NCBI GenBank assembly: GCA_023374045.1
Contig: CM041779.1
Coordinates: 267,416,131 to 267,480,130, forward strand
Origin: Limonium bicolor
Lineage: Eukaryota; Streptophyta; Magnoliopsida; Caryophyllales; Plumbaginaceae
DNA: 64,000 nt
Reading direction: 5' to 3'
Every line of letters begins with the position of its first letter. Position 1 is the stretch's first letter. The notes beneath the pieces are model-generated. The model made no database searches. It saw only the letters and a list, made by a program, of their open reading frames with translations, and had not been told where the DNA came from. Both the position numbers and the translations under genes were made by a program. This document shows positions 32,517-46,217 of the stretch, piece after piece.

Positions 32517-35500
32517 TAGGGCTGCCCGTGGTAGGTTAACCACCTTATTCGGTTAACCGTTTCGGTTAACCGGGTCTTCGGTTTTTCAAAATTTAATTCC
32601 ATTACCATTCCATTTAGATCGGTTAACCGTTTAATTCGGTTTTCTAAAATTTAATTCCATTACCATTCCGTTTAGACCGGTTAACCTTTAGTTTGGTTGG
32701 TTTTATCGGTTAACCTTGTAGCCATTTATTTTTTTATTGATGAGACCCATATCATTAATATTATAGTACAACATTGATCATTCACCTAAATTATATGTGA
32801 CAAATCAAACTTATGTGACAAAAAATATAATAATATGTACATTCTCTCAATAGCTAACATTAATTATTATATAAAGTGAACATTACTGTAACACCCCTAC
32901 TCTATTCGGCTCCTAATCATCTTACTTAACAATATAATCACAGCGGTAATCTCAACAATTGACTACTGGTCACCGTTCTTGCTCGCCCATACGAGTAATA
33001 ACGTGCTTCCTGATAAGCTCTTAAATACGAAACATTTTCTCGCAGTGACAACAAGAGATAGATCTAAACTCCCAAAACCAATATAAAATACATTCACAGT
33101 GAGCTTTCTACGTATCCAAAACCTGTACATGTTTCTAGGTTCGTATTAAAATGCAACAGTGCATGTTTAAATAACTGTAATCAAACTACCCAGCGCGTCA
33201 CTCTCTTTGCCGACACCGGAAGTTGCATACCTGCAAAAAATGGTAGTTTGTGGTATGGAATCAGCCCCTGCTGAGTATGTTATTACCTGACTGTCGTGCA
33301 CCCTCGGACCATTCAGTTGTTTGGTCGAGAGTATGCAATTCGTTTCCATACAAATAGTTCAATGTTGAAATTGTAAAACAACAATATATATTGCAGTAAT
33401 CTCAAATAACAAACCAGCCCCCGGCTTCACACATCGCATCGTAATAAACCACTGAAAGCGTTTGCAGCGCTTATATGAGTACAGAGACTCCATTCCAACA
33501 AACACTTAATATTTCATAATTGAGTTCAGCGACTCACTCGACCAGACACCCAACCACAATCCACACATGAGTACGATGACTCGACACAACCAGTTCACAA
33601 CACACAATATGAGCACAATGGCTCGTTCAAACAAATCCACCAACATACCACACATAACCACAAAGCACAACCAATGAACAACAAGGCGAAGTAACGAGAA
33701 TTATAAACGAGTATGAACTCTCGTCTTTGGCATGCAAGCCCAAATAATGTTCGCCTACTGTATGAGTTAATATAATCGTTCGTAATTGTTCAGTCATGTC
33801 TAATGACAACGTCTCGTTAGAACGACGTGTCTCTAAGTTACCCATCTCTTATGGCGGGTCACCCACGGCAATAGCCACTCCAGCGGTAGAGTCTCCGTCC
33901 TACGAACAATCTGTAGTTCGTTGGAAATTTATCCAGATACTTACGGCTACCACACGGTGTCCTAGTATCGTTAATGGATCACAATTCACAGCAAGAGCCA
34001 CCTCCTTGATAAACTTATCTATACCATCGCATCGCTTTACTATTCATTTTTTTTTTACTAACACAGCAGACCAAGGTCGTAGTCCAATCCTGAGTATGTC
34101 GACTCGGGATCCAGTGCTAGATACGAGAGCGGCGTTAAAGAGGCCAATGCTCCGTATATGAGTCTCAGATATTTTATATATCTTATTATCCTAATGCTAC
34201 AACGTTTTACTTACGTTCCTTATATTACACATATAAGATAGCATCATTGCCGCTAGTTCGTTTTATAATATGTTCATATATACGAACGGTACTGTTATCG
34301 CACAACAGTAATAATAAAGCATCATTAATACACAACTCAAGCATATTATTTCACACAAGCAGACATTCAATCTTATCACAGATTTTCACACCATGTCTGA
34401 ACTGAGGAAATCCTCAGAGATAATCAAGCCACATAAATAACATACCGTTCACCCTGAAAGTATTACGGTGGAGTATGAATCAGCAAGATCCTATGCTCCG
34501 TGCGTCGTCTCTAACAGTCTATACAATACATAATGCTACTGATTAGCATACTGTATAACAACACAAAATTCTACGGTACCCCGTACCGTCACTAATACCT
34601 CCCGGTTAACCCCCGTTATTAACTGTCAATGTTTGTCGGGTTTTAGGTTTAACTCGAGATTGGAAAAGTGTTATATTACAAGCGTAGTCTTGTCTCGTAT
34701 ATTAATATACTTAATAGTTGAGCTTTTGTTATCGCATGTAACCTAATGTATGTTTGTACATCATATAGTTTGTTTCTATATTGCATGTATGATTCTTGTC
34801 ATACACCATACATTTCACCTTAGTATTTATTTTTCTAAGGTTTGTTTCTCTCTTTTTTTTCTTTTTCCCAAATTCAATGTGGTAAACAATACTTTGCATT
34901 ATCAATCCTTATTATCACATGTACAGTCCTAACATTCCATATCCAATGTTTGTAATTCTTTTCCCTTTATCATACGTCATTTTAATTATGAAAAGATATG
35001 GTCATTAAACCATATTATATTTTCCTCCACAACACATATTTATTTATGTGTATGTATTCATGGAACTATTTCTTATATGACAATTCTTATAATATATATT
35101 CATTCTTTTTAATGAATACCTCTTATATTACAAATGTTATAATTCTTATAACATCAAAACCATATTATAAAGTTCATTCAAAAATATTAATATTTCCGAA
35201 CAGCACCTATGTTCCTTAATTATTTACAAAATCCTCCACATAATTTATACCATGTTATATTATAGTTATATAACATATATTTTGACAACTATGTCATTAA
35301 AACAATTATAACTTATAGTTATATATTGTTAATAAATACCAAACAGCCCTTAAAACTCTCGGTATTAATTAATTCCCACTAAAACTTCCATAATTTACAA
35401 CTCAACCCCTGTAACACCCCAACTCAATCCAAATGTGGTCTCGCAACTTAACAGTATATATACTTACTTGTCACAGCGGAATTCTTTACAACCCAGGACC

Positions 35501-36012
35501 TTGCCACGGTCTGACTACAGAATATACCGAACATTAGTGCAACAACTTTAAACATTTACATATCCTTCTTACAATCCCCTCACATCCTATACATCTTGCT
35601 AACTCATATTGCCATACGAGTGTACATGCACAACTCGTAGGCCACTCTTAACCCTTAACACTTGTATCCTCTTCTTACTCTCGCGACGGCCGCTTCCTGT
35701 TGTACCTGTGTAGTAAAAACAGCCCCCAAAGGGGGTCAGCACGAATGCTGGTACGATCCCTCATGGCCCCCAAGCTAACGTGGCTACGACGACTAATTGT
35801 CGATAGCATGGAGGTTGATTAATGCACAACATAATAATGAATGTTGTAAACAAACTATCCAAATATGAACAATCAAAGTTCACACCCAATGAACGACTTA
35901 AATGCGTTCCCTTAATCAGAGAGTTAGTCGTTTAACTCTTTAAGTAATGTTCCCTCTTAATCTTAGTCCATCCTTATCTCACCTCAATCTTAGTCTTATC
36001 TTAATCTTAGAA

Positions 36013-36428
36013 ACAACCATCCTTTAATAAGGAGTGGATGAACCTACCTTAATGAATAATACAAACCATCCTTTTAAAAGGAATGGTTCAAACTTATCTT
36101 AACCCACCTTAATCTTAATCTTAAAACAAATACAAATCATCCTTTAGGAAGGAATGATTGTAACTTAACTTAATCTTAACTTAATCTTAATCTTAACAAT
36201 ACAAATCATCCTTTAGAAAGGAATGATTGTAACTTAACTTAATCTTAAACTTAATCTTAATCTTAACAATACAAAATCCTTTAGAAAGGAATGATTGTAA
36301 CTTAGCTTAATCTTAATTAATCTTAATCTTAATAATACAAATCATCCTTTAAAAAGGAATGATTGTAACTTATCTTAATCTTAACTTATTCTCAGAATAC
36401 AAAACCGTTCCTGGAGGGGAATGGTTGT
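36013..36428. repeat. AT-rich hairpin array, seven units, left LTR of LARD-like element
   Basis: Units like aatcatcctttagaaaggaatgatt alternate with cttaatcttaac-rich spacers, spacing mostly 64-70 bp. Arms pair with a single-base bulge. Unit 2 has aaCcat with atgGtt where later units have aaTcat with atgAtt, a paired change in both arms. The last unit is aaccgttcc with ggaatggtt. Confidence 0.8.
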
Positions 36429-37257
36429 AGCCTAAGTCCAAACCTGGGATTTAGGTGATCCCACCGCACCATCTTAATGCCACCTACCCTGGACGGGAAT
36501 CCAGCGTAGCTGAGCCGGCAACCGGCCCTAGGCTACAAGTCCGAAGACAAGTCCTTAAGCGGAGGGCGGATCTGATTCAGATACCGTCCCCCTTTTTCCT
36601 TAGCATGCATGACCGGAGATCGGTCCCGGGTTTCCTCACTCAAGTTCCAGTTAGTAGTAATCTCAAAACCATGTTGTTGGTTAACCTCTTTCGGTTCATA
36701 TCGTCCCTTATTAGGGGGCGTTCCTTAGTCTCACTCAATTCCTTACTAAACATTGGTTAGTAAGTTCTCACGGTATGTTGTGTTAGTTTTCAAACATCAC
36801 ACAACAATACAAATATATATATAATAAGTTCCGGTTGCATGCTTTATCTTGTTTAGTGAGCACACAAACAAATAGCACACAAGCCGAGGGACACCTCGTT
36901 AGCAAGCAGGTCACAAGAGAACTGTACCGTTCACCGTTGGTCGTTCGGCTTACTTCTCTTCCGGAGTCCAAACTCCCAAGTCCTAAAACATTCATTCAGT
37001 TTTAGGTTGTTAATCATTTAACTTAATGTGACTTACTTAACCTGTTTAACTTACTTAATTCCTTAATGATCCCCACCTAACACCTCTTAGGTCTTACACT
37101 TAATCTTACAACTTAATCTTAAACTTTCAATTTATAACTTAACTTAACTTAATCTCTTAAGTTCTTAGGGTCTCAATCATTACTACCCTACCAAAGGCAT
37201 ACCTTATTACCCATTGCCATTCTTAGAATTCAAAATTTCTTTTTTTTTTTTTTAGGC

Positions 37258-37512
37258 TCGACGGACTTACTGACCGGACTTGCCAAGTCCGGTCCATTCC
37301 AGTACCCTTTTACCGTTGGAAAATTCACTCCGACCGGACTTACAAGTCTGGTCCTATGTCCGGTCGATTCCAGAGACTTATAACCGTACAAAATTCATGC
37401 CGACCGGACTTGACAAGTCCGGTCCCATGTCCGGTCCATTCCAGAAACATTTCCGGTAGTGTAACAGAGCCCGACCGACCTTGCAAGTCCGGTCCTAAGG
37501 TTGGTCGGCTCC
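37258..37512. repeat. GC-rich palindromic array, four units, left LTR of LARD-like element
   Basis: Units carry ccgaccggactt and aagtccggtcc arms. The unit-end motif ggtc(c/g)attccag recurs at 37291, 37362 and 37433, with ggtcggctccag at 37503, spacing about 70-71 bp. On the minus strand this reads ctggaatggacc, the same spacer motif as in the arrays of element A and the solo LTR. Confidence 0.88.
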
Positions 37513-40070
37513 AGAAACTTGTTTCTAAATTCTTTTTCAACTCCAACTTCTCCTCATATATTCTAATATGTTATAACCTCATTTGGGCACCTCAAATACA
37601 CCTTAAGCCTCCTTAAATACCTTAAATCATCCACCAAGATCCACCTTAGTCATTATGCACTTTCCTTGTAATAATGCTAACACTTGTAATGCTTCCTCTA
37701 GGTTTCTAGGTGGTGGTTCATACCTAGTGTAACCACTGCCAAATGTTCTCTTCACCACTATAACATCATCTCCAAGCATCTCTCACTATCTAAAACTCTT
37801 TTTATGCCTTTACTTAAAGTTCCTTCCTAAGCTTAAGCTTCCATCCTCCCACCTTATTTCCTTCCTAGTTGGTTACCAACATTTGCCTAAATCCTACATG
37901 CTCAATTACATTCTCTTGATTCTTAAATCCTCCAAGGTAATGCCTAAGTCATTATAACTCGTTACCACACTTATCTCACCCCTTTTTCATCAGACCACCT
38001 CAAAACTTCCTAGTACTTCCTTAGTCATTAATTCCCTTAGAACATATTCAAAACACCTTAATCATTACACCTTCTCCTTAGACTTATACACAAGTCTTAT
38101 ATTCCTCATCTCATGATTTTGGTGTGCTCAAAACACTCACCATTCCTCTAACTCCTCCTAGAATCTCTAGGTCATCCTAAACCTCAAGAACTCCTTAGTT
38201 ACTAATCTCCACTCAAATTCCTTATAATGATTCCTAGTAGATCCTAGGTCATATTAGTTCACCACCATCGCCTAAACACTTATTTTCTACTCAAATTTTG
38301 CCATAGCACCTCTAGCATTATAGCATGCCCAAACACATTATTTTTCCTCATTCAACCATCTCACACACATCAAGTTCTTCTCATCATATCTCATCACCCA
38401 AACCAACTCATTCACAACAAACTCAATATTGCAATAATCTTAAATTGCATAGCACTAAGGCTCTTAAATGAACATGGCTCTTAGGCCCTTAAATGACTTA
38501 AACTTAAACACTGAATTTCCCACATATAAAAGCTTTCAACCTGCAAATACACCCATCAATCTCATAGTAGTTATAATGCTCTTAAAATCCACCTTAAACT
38601 TATATTACTAACTCATTCTCATTAGCTCCTTAGTCACAAGTTCATAAGCTTGTTTAAGTTCTTTTTCCTTAGGTTATATAACCCAATACACAATGTAGCT
38701 CTAAGCCACATTGGTATTTTATCTAAAACTCATTCCTTAATCTTTAAACCACCATTAGGTAAGCATTTTACCTTGTTTTCTCAAGCTTATCTTAACTTCC
38801 TCCTTAGACCTTCTTCTTGCATGAATCTCGGCCACCACTTAAATTCCCCTTGCCAATGTTCTAATCAATATTTAAGGACTCATATGAGTACTAAACAATG
38901 CACTAACCTCAAGGAATAAAAACCTAGGTTAGAAATGTGTTCTAAGGCATAAAAGTGGATGATTACCTTTGAAGTCTCAAGGTAGACTTTGGCATTGAAT
39001 GAAATAGGACCTCCACTAGTCCTTGGTGAATAAATCAAGCTAGAACAAGGCATAAAAACATAGCCCCATGAGAAGGAATTTTCGGCCATGTACAAGAAAT
39101 GGTGGAAACATGGTTTTTCTTACATTTTCTTTACCTTAAGAGAATGGAGAAGCTAATGAGCTCTTCAAACTTGATTTTCCTCCATCAATGGAGTTTTCTC
39201 ATGGCACACAAAATGGAGCTTTGAAAGATTGAAAAGATAGAAAGATAGGTTGACCTAACTAAGAATAATATGTGTTTAGTTTTTGATTTGGAGCAATATT
39301 GTGTATTTGGTAAGTGATTGAAGATGGAGAACCATGGGAAGCAACACTCTCGGTTTTGGAACAGAGAGAAGAAGAAGAGAAACCGTGGGTGAAGAGAGAG
39401 AAATGGAGAATAAAGGAGGAAGTGAGAATATAAGATATTTGCTTTAATAAAGCAAATAGTAACTTCTCTTACTTATCTCTTCTTTTCCTTTTCATTTGAT
39501 GACTCATGTGGTGACTCCCCACATAAAAACCGGCCACCCTCTTAAATAAAGCTAACATGGTCTTTGTTGACCAATTAATTGACTTATGTTGATTAAAACT
39601 TAAACTAGTCACTAAATAGTTACTATTCACTAAACAAGGCACATAATCGGGAAATTTTTGATTTCCCATTGATTTAGACCTCCTAATGTGATACTAATTA
39701 GTACACATGTTGATTAAAGAGTAATGATGGACATTTAGCCACTCAAAACTCAATTCTAAGACAATTTCTCAAAAATGTGCTTTAAGACTTCTTAAAGCAC
39801 ATTTTGTGTTTTAACTTGTTTTCAAGCTTGGTTTTCTTTGCTAATTGATTTAAAATGACCATTAGGATATTACTAAGGTCTTATCATGATATTTGGGTAC
39901 TCACCCAAGTCTCTCCAAGCTTAGAGCACGTTTTTGCCCTGGTTGCCTTTAAGGCACTTTCTTGTGTTTTCCTTGGTTTAAATTATCTACCAATCTTTCT
40001 AAGGCATATTTTAGCCTTAATACATCATGATTTGATGTTTACTTAGCATACTTAGGTTTGGGGTATTTCA

Positions 40071-40085
40071 ATCTACCCCCCTTAA
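40071..40085 (-). other. Polypurine tract of the LARD-like element
   Basis: ATCTACCCCCCTTAA on the plus strand, so TTAAGGGGGGTAGAT on the minus strand, directly before the 3' LTR. Identical to the core of the element A PPT. Confidence 0.88.
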
Positions 40086-43000
40086 AAGAACTTTGTCCCC
40101 AAAGTTCCCATGCATCCTATCTTATTAGAATACATGTCTTACCTCATTCCTTAGATCATATAGATCATACTTATGTATACTTAATCTCATTGGATCATTA
40201 GATCCGCCATATTCTTATACTTAAATATCACACCACATGCTTAAGCATGTGTAGCACTCAAAATTCCTTTTGTTCCTTTTTGATGATTAAAACATTCACA
40301 TAACTTCCAACGTATTCTCCCATGTCACCGGTCCGTAGACAATGGCTCATTCGTCCTCGTCACCATGGGCCAGAATACAAAACACTCTACTCTCCCCATG
40401 TCACCGGTCCGAAGACAAAGGCTCGTGCGTCCTCGACTTCATGGGCGAGACTCAGTAAAACGGTAATCCTTTTTACAAGGTCATGTGAGGAATAATTCCT
40501 CTAATTAAAAATACAAGCAACTCCAATTTCATTTTATACTAACGCCTCTATCCTTAGTGTGATTTAATTGTGACCACTGGTAGGCAGTTTCAGGAATAAT
40601 CCTACCCTGATGTGATCAGCATCAGTGTAGAACCATCCTTCCACTCCAATTTGTGTTCGGTTTCCCTTGATCCCTAGAAAATCAAGTTCCACCTCCCACG
40701 TCATTTTCAAACATCCAAATAATTCACTCATGTCCAATTTTCTATCTTTTTAGTTCTTCTAATCATAATCAATCATCTCCAAAGTGTGAACTCATTCCAT
40801 CAAGCATTCCCAATTCATCTCTTAGTAATTACCTCAAGACTTAAATTCCTACTAAATTCTATATCAGTCTCATACCAACTTCCACTGTCTCATACCACAT
40901 AGCATTACTATATCCTAACTCATGCTCATATCAAATAATATCTCATAGTGTTATCTTATTCTTATCTCTTAAGTCTCCTTAATCATCTTCCTTAATTCTC
41001 TTAACTTGTACTCACACCAGAGTTAACAAGATAAGTACTCAATATGTATGGTATTCACATCTTCTGTGTGCAATAACCATGATTTATCTCAAAGTGTTTA
41101 TGTAAAACATATTCTCAAATTATTTGTGCTATGCACACCGTAGTTTATGTACTCAGTACACAAACATACGCTAAGCGGTTTTCGCTCTACCCCCCTTAAA
41201 ATGGATTACGCCCACGTAATCAACATTACATGATCTTTGAACATAAGTTCAAGATGTCTATTCTCACCACGCATTCTAGCTTCCACGTCATCTATCTTAC
41301 TTATAATTCGATCAGAAATGACTTAGTCTCTGTATCGAGGATTCTTAACGGTACTTATACCGTTTCCTTAACTTGGTTTGGTCTAATCTGAAACGTAGTG
41401 GTCCGCTAGCTTCCGCTGCGCGACTCTTAATCTTAGGCTTAACTGCTTTTCTAATCGTTCATAGTGTGGTATATCCTTCTACCTCCTTACAGTTTAGGAA
41501 TATTGGTCTCTTAAAGGACACGTGTTATCTTTATATATACACGGCCTTAATGAGTTGTAACTCGTCTATCTATTCTCCTTGGAGATTTTATGCTCATACT
41601 CTTAGTATTTTCTCGAATGTCTAAATTGTTCTCCCCAAATGACCTTTGGTCTGAGGATGATTCTTAGTCTGAAACTACTGTTTAGTGCATATCGCGCTTT
41701 ACAGTCTTAACCTCTTACATCTTAAGACATGTCCAATGTCTGTACTTAACAATCCGTGCTTCTCGCACTTCATAGTCCTTAATTATTTGTTCTCTGGTTC
41801 CTCTGTGTTGCTGGTTCGACTGAATTCTTCTCTTCGACTGTTTGTGGTAGTAGCTGCTCTTGTCTGATCTTGCGTCGTCGTCGGTTGTACGGAGTCGACT
41901 ACTTCCCGTGTTCCTTACACCACTCGTCTACATGCATGGGGTACCTTACTGGTACATTACTACTTACCCAACTAACTCATAAATGAGCGTGTCAGGCCTG
42001 CAAGCCCCTGTGGGGTGCAGTCGTCCCACGTCTCGTTTTAGTAAACTCATAGTGTCCGTCACACGTTTAGCTATTGCTAATTATGAAGTATTCTGTTGTC
42101 GATCTCCTCTTCCATCGTTCCATAATAACATTTATTGTTCTTCTTGAAGTTAATCAAGGGAAGTCTATTTACTGCGTTCTTGGTATTGTATGCTCTAGCT
42201 CTTTCTGTATCCCGTACTGATTCTATTTCTTAGTAGCTTAGGTCTCTTTCCATAGAGCCTCTTATCTTCTTTCTCATATTCATTCTACTAGGAAAGCACT
42301 TCCAGTTCCTTAAGGAATGGGTTGTGTGCTTCCTGTGTAATCTTACCAAACCATGTCCAGACTACTGGCATCAATGCTCAGTTCGTCTTCCATCTTATTT
42401 TCTTACTTATGCTGGTCTTAACTCATACATCTAATTGCCTCAGTGTCAATATTTGACGGCTCATTCACAATGGTCGCCTTCCGCGCACCATGACTTAATC
42501 CACTTATAACTATTATACTGACGACCCCTACTACCATGGTAGTTGGCCCTTACCATGTTGCCCATCAATGGTGCAACCTCTTATTCATTTATTCTAATGT
42601 CTTACCTTATACTCAATCCCTTCTTGGTGTAAACACACTGGGAGTTCTCTCATTCCGGCATAGGCGGTTGTCGTACCGTGTTGTAAAATAGTTGACTCTA
42701 GATATGAAGATGTTATGCTCCAATCTCAGATTCGTAAGTAAGCTAATTTCTTTCACTTTCTTTCATCCTTAGTGACGTTATCTACCATGTGATTTAATTG
42801 GTTACTGAAGAAGTCATCCGCTGATTCACAAGCTCTTCTGAGCATTGTTTATTTGACGTGCCATAATGTGCAGTCACAATGTTTATCTCTGCCCATACTA
42901 ATTCTTACATCCTGGGTGTTGGATATGGGGTATATCTGTGCAACCTTCCTTATACTCAAATGTATCTGGTATGTTCTAAGGTAATCTCAAGGTTCATAGT

Positions 43001-45176
43001 TCCCATCTTCTAAATAAAGTGTATTTTATCTCTAATATGTGAAAACCCTTTTGAGGGGTTCATTCCCACTCATGGCCTCACAACAAGGAGGGGTATCCCC
43101 ACCCTAAAAGGCATGGTTCGTTCTCTGCTCCTGTCCTTAGCATTATGTCAATATTCTCATTGGTACCTTTTTTTTTTGGCTTATACAAGCTCTCTTATAA
43201 CTTATTGCGCCTCGGGCTCTGACGTGGTTAACATCCTTGGCTCGTAGGCTCTTAGTGCTTAATGTCTCAGTTCGTTATTTGTACTCTTACTCATCTGCAG
43301 GTCATTCTCTTAAGATTCTGGTTCTTTGAGCAATATCCACCGTTAGGTTACATACTAAATGTAGTATCGGATTTCATGATAAGTTGCTGCATCCTGCTTC
43401 CCGCTAGGGAAGTTTTTCAGGTGATCTGAGGTTACTTAATGTCTTTGACAACGCTGTCATTTTACTAGACTTATGTCTTTTAATAGTCAAGGTTAGGTCG
43501 TATTAGGCGTTCGCCTTAAGGTGTCCAAGTTGGATATAATCCTGTTATCTTATACTCCCATCTCAACGCTTCGTTCAACTTCCGTTGACTATGCCACCCG
43601 TTGATGATCAATCATACTTGGGTGTTTGAGTTAAAAAACAGTGTTAACTGTCATTCATCAGTTGTTCGGCTCGACTATGCCCGCTCTGTGGGGGTAGTCC
43701 TCTGAGCTTTCCTTTTCCAGGGTTCTACGACTTTAATCCTTAGTAGGTTATAGCTTATGTTTATTTCTTTTATCCTTGATTTCCGGGTTTTCCAACATCT
43801 TCATTGGAGAATGTTGTTATTGGTGTCCTTAATGGTCACTCTGAGAGTCTTATCCCGTTTTCGTTGTAAGTCGATGCTTCAACAGTCTCAATAGTATCTT
43901 ATAATACATCCCTTGTATATCATTGCTTATATAGTGTTTTTGCTCGCATTACCGAGCGATCTCTTAGGTTTTCCCCTTGGAGTTTGGGATTGTGTTCTTA
44001 CCGTACTGTCGGTTGTTGTTGTAGTGGGTTATACCGTTGCTAATATTTATACGGTCTAATACTTTGTCCAAGTTCCGCTCCCGGCTGACTGGTGTGTCAC
44101 CTCATCTCATCATGGTCAGGCCGTCGGGCCTTTCCAAGGTCTTATTTTTCTGTCCTTTAGATTGCATTCCGATGTTAATGCGTACTACGACTGTAGCGTT
44201 CGGTTACCTCGCCATGATGGCTTTCCATGTAGCTTAACCGTGGTAGCACTTGCTATGGCAAGTGCGCCATGCAGGATGGGCTATTGGTACAAGGTACATT
44301 GGTAGTGATACTTCCTTCTAATTCCCATGTACTTGGTAGTCCTCGGGACTCCTTCGATAATCTCCTATTTTGGATAACTGACCATCCGGCAGTTTCCTTG
44401 TTGTTTGACAGTACTGTCATCTATTAGGGCGTTCCTCTTTCTGAGGGAATCCCTTAATATTTCCTTATGTCTTAATCCTCGCTCTTGTCTCCACACATCT
44501 TGTTGTGGTTACTAAGTAATGATTCTCCTTTAGGCACTACATCGTAGTCCTATTTCGGTATACAATTTATATGTGTTTCCACCGTTGTCCGTTATGTCGG
44601 CCAGGTTTGTAACCTTCCTCGTAATATGGGGTTTGGAGTTCCCGTTCTAACTGGACTTTCCAGTAATCTCAATCCTTATGCTTGGTATTATCCTACTGTT
44701 ATGCTCCTTCGGACCGTTGTCCGGTACTCATGTCACTTCCCTTTTCCTTTTTATTGCACCCGTAGTGCTTTCCTTACCATTGGTATTGCGGGTTATTTCG
44801 ACTGCGTAGCATGTCGACCCATGTTGCCGGTAATTACCGTTCCTTATGATAGTATTCCATAGGTAGCGCCTGTTTCTCATACGCTCCATTAAAACCTCCA
44901 AGTTCTCCATAACTGTTGTGCAACAAGATGTTTCTCGTATTGCTCACTGTTAGCTAACTGCCAGATCGGGTTTCCCCGAGTAAGAGAAGGCTTTCTTCTC
45001 TCTGGCGTTTGTTCAACACATTTAGGGTTAGGGATGTGGAGGGCGGGCCTAGGTACTATGGATATCCGGTAAACACCGGGAAGTCCTGGCTGACGCACCT
45101 CACACTCTATCTCTTAACCCTTAACCCGTAACTCAATCTCAGCCTCATATCTCCTAAGTTCGGTATTTCTTGTCTT
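40086..45176 (-). other. Internal region of the LARD-like element without recognisable genes
   Basis: About 5.1 kb with only short frames. A direct repeat of roughly 64 bp (catgtcaccggtccg...) occurs twice at about 40320-40450. A second PPT-like motif lies at 41186-41203. From 41200 to 45170 the minus strand may be a heavily decayed polyprotein region, but no family motif is secure. I could not identify gag, RT or integrase. Confidence 0.6.
41186..41203 (-). other. Second PPT-like motif in the LARD-like element
   Basis: On the minus strand TTTTAAGGGGGGTAGAG, identical over 17 bases to the internal PPT-like motif of element A at 14952-14968. It lies 1.1 kb upstream (minus strand) of the PPT proper. 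Confidence 0.65.
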
Positions 45177-45190
45177 CAGAGCGTAACTAC

Positions 45191-45202
45191 GCTCTGATAC
45201 CA
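45191..45202 (-). other. Primer-binding site of the LARD-like element (tRNA-Met type)
   Basis: GCTCTGATACCA on the plus strand is the complement of TGGTATCAGAGC. It overlaps a 10-bp perfect inverted repeat at about 45177-45198, as in element A, here with a different central dinucleotide when read along the element. Confidence 0.9.
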
Positions 45203-45810
45203 CTTTTGTAACACCCCAACTCAATCCAAATGTGGTCTCGCAACTTAACAGTATATATACTTACTTGTCACAGCGGAATTCTTTACAACCCAGGACCTTG
45301 CCACGGTCTGACTACAGAATATACCGAACATTAGTGCAACAACCTTAAACATTTACATATCCTTCTTACAATCCCCTCACATCCTATACATCTTGCTAAC
45401 TCATATTGCCATACGAGTGTACATGCACAACTCGTAGGCCACTCTTAACCCTTAACACTTGTATCCTCTTCTTACTCTCGCGACGGCCGCTTCCTGTTGT
45501 ACCTGTGTAGTAAAAACAGCCCCCAAAGGGGGTCAGCACGAATGCTGGTACGATCCCCTCATGGCCCCCAAGCTAACGTGGCTACGACGACTAATTGTCG
45601 ATAGCATGGAGGTTGATTATATGCACAACATAATAATGAATGATGTAAACAACTATCCAAATATGAACAATCAAAGTTCACACCCAATGAACGACTTAAA
45701 TGCGTTCCCTTAATCAGAGAGTTAGTTGTTTAACTCCTTAAGTAATGTTCCCTCTTAATCTTAGTCCATCCTTATCTCACCTCAATCTTAGTCTTATCTT
45801 AATCTTAGAA

Positions 45811-46217
45811 ACAACCATCCTTTAATAAGGAGTGGATGTAACCTACCTTAATCTGAATAATACAAACCATCCTTTTAAAAGGAATGGTTGCAACTTATCT
45901 TAACCTCACCTTAATCTTAATCTTAACAATACAAATCATCCTTTAGAAAGGAATGATTGTAACTTAACTTAATCTTAATCTTAACAATACAAATCATCCT
46001 TTAGGAAGGAATGATTGTAACTTAACTTAATCTTAACTTAATCTTAATCTTAACAATACAAATCATCCTTTAGAAAGGAATGATTGTAACTTAGCTTAAT
46101 CTTAACTTAATCTTAATCTTAATAATACAAATCATCCTTTAAAAAGGAATGATTGTAACTTATCTTAATCTTAACTTATTCTCAGAATACAAACCGTTCC
46201 TGGAGGGGAATGGTTGT
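45811..46217. repeat. AT-rich hairpin array, right LTR of LARD-like element
   Basis: Seven units corresponding to 36013-36428, with loop-variant order different from the left copy (units 3 and 4 appear exchanged or converted: gaaagg versus ggaagg). Confidence 0.8.

Larger units (their letters stand above)
35410..40070 (-). mobile_element. Left (3') LTR of the minus-strand LARD-like element
   Basis: Starts TGTAACACCCC and ends GGGTATTTCA on the plus strand. Contains an AT-rich hairpin array (36013-36428) and a GC-rich palindromic array (37258-37512). Differences from the right LTR are mostly one- or two-base indels. Confidence 0.93.

Noticed and set aside
37258..37512. Palindromic arrays as microRNA precursors.
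   Set aside because: Arms are about 10-12 bp, too short for a miRNA stem, and are tandemly repeated. Small-RNA production remains possible but is not supported by sequence alone.
43330..43420. On the minus strand of the LARD-like interior, a short stretch reads roughly GK.....YH.I, faintly like the AlkB region around H220.
   Set aside because: Only a handful of residues align, with no matching HxD or RxNxTxR at the right distance. It cannot be told from chance by eye.
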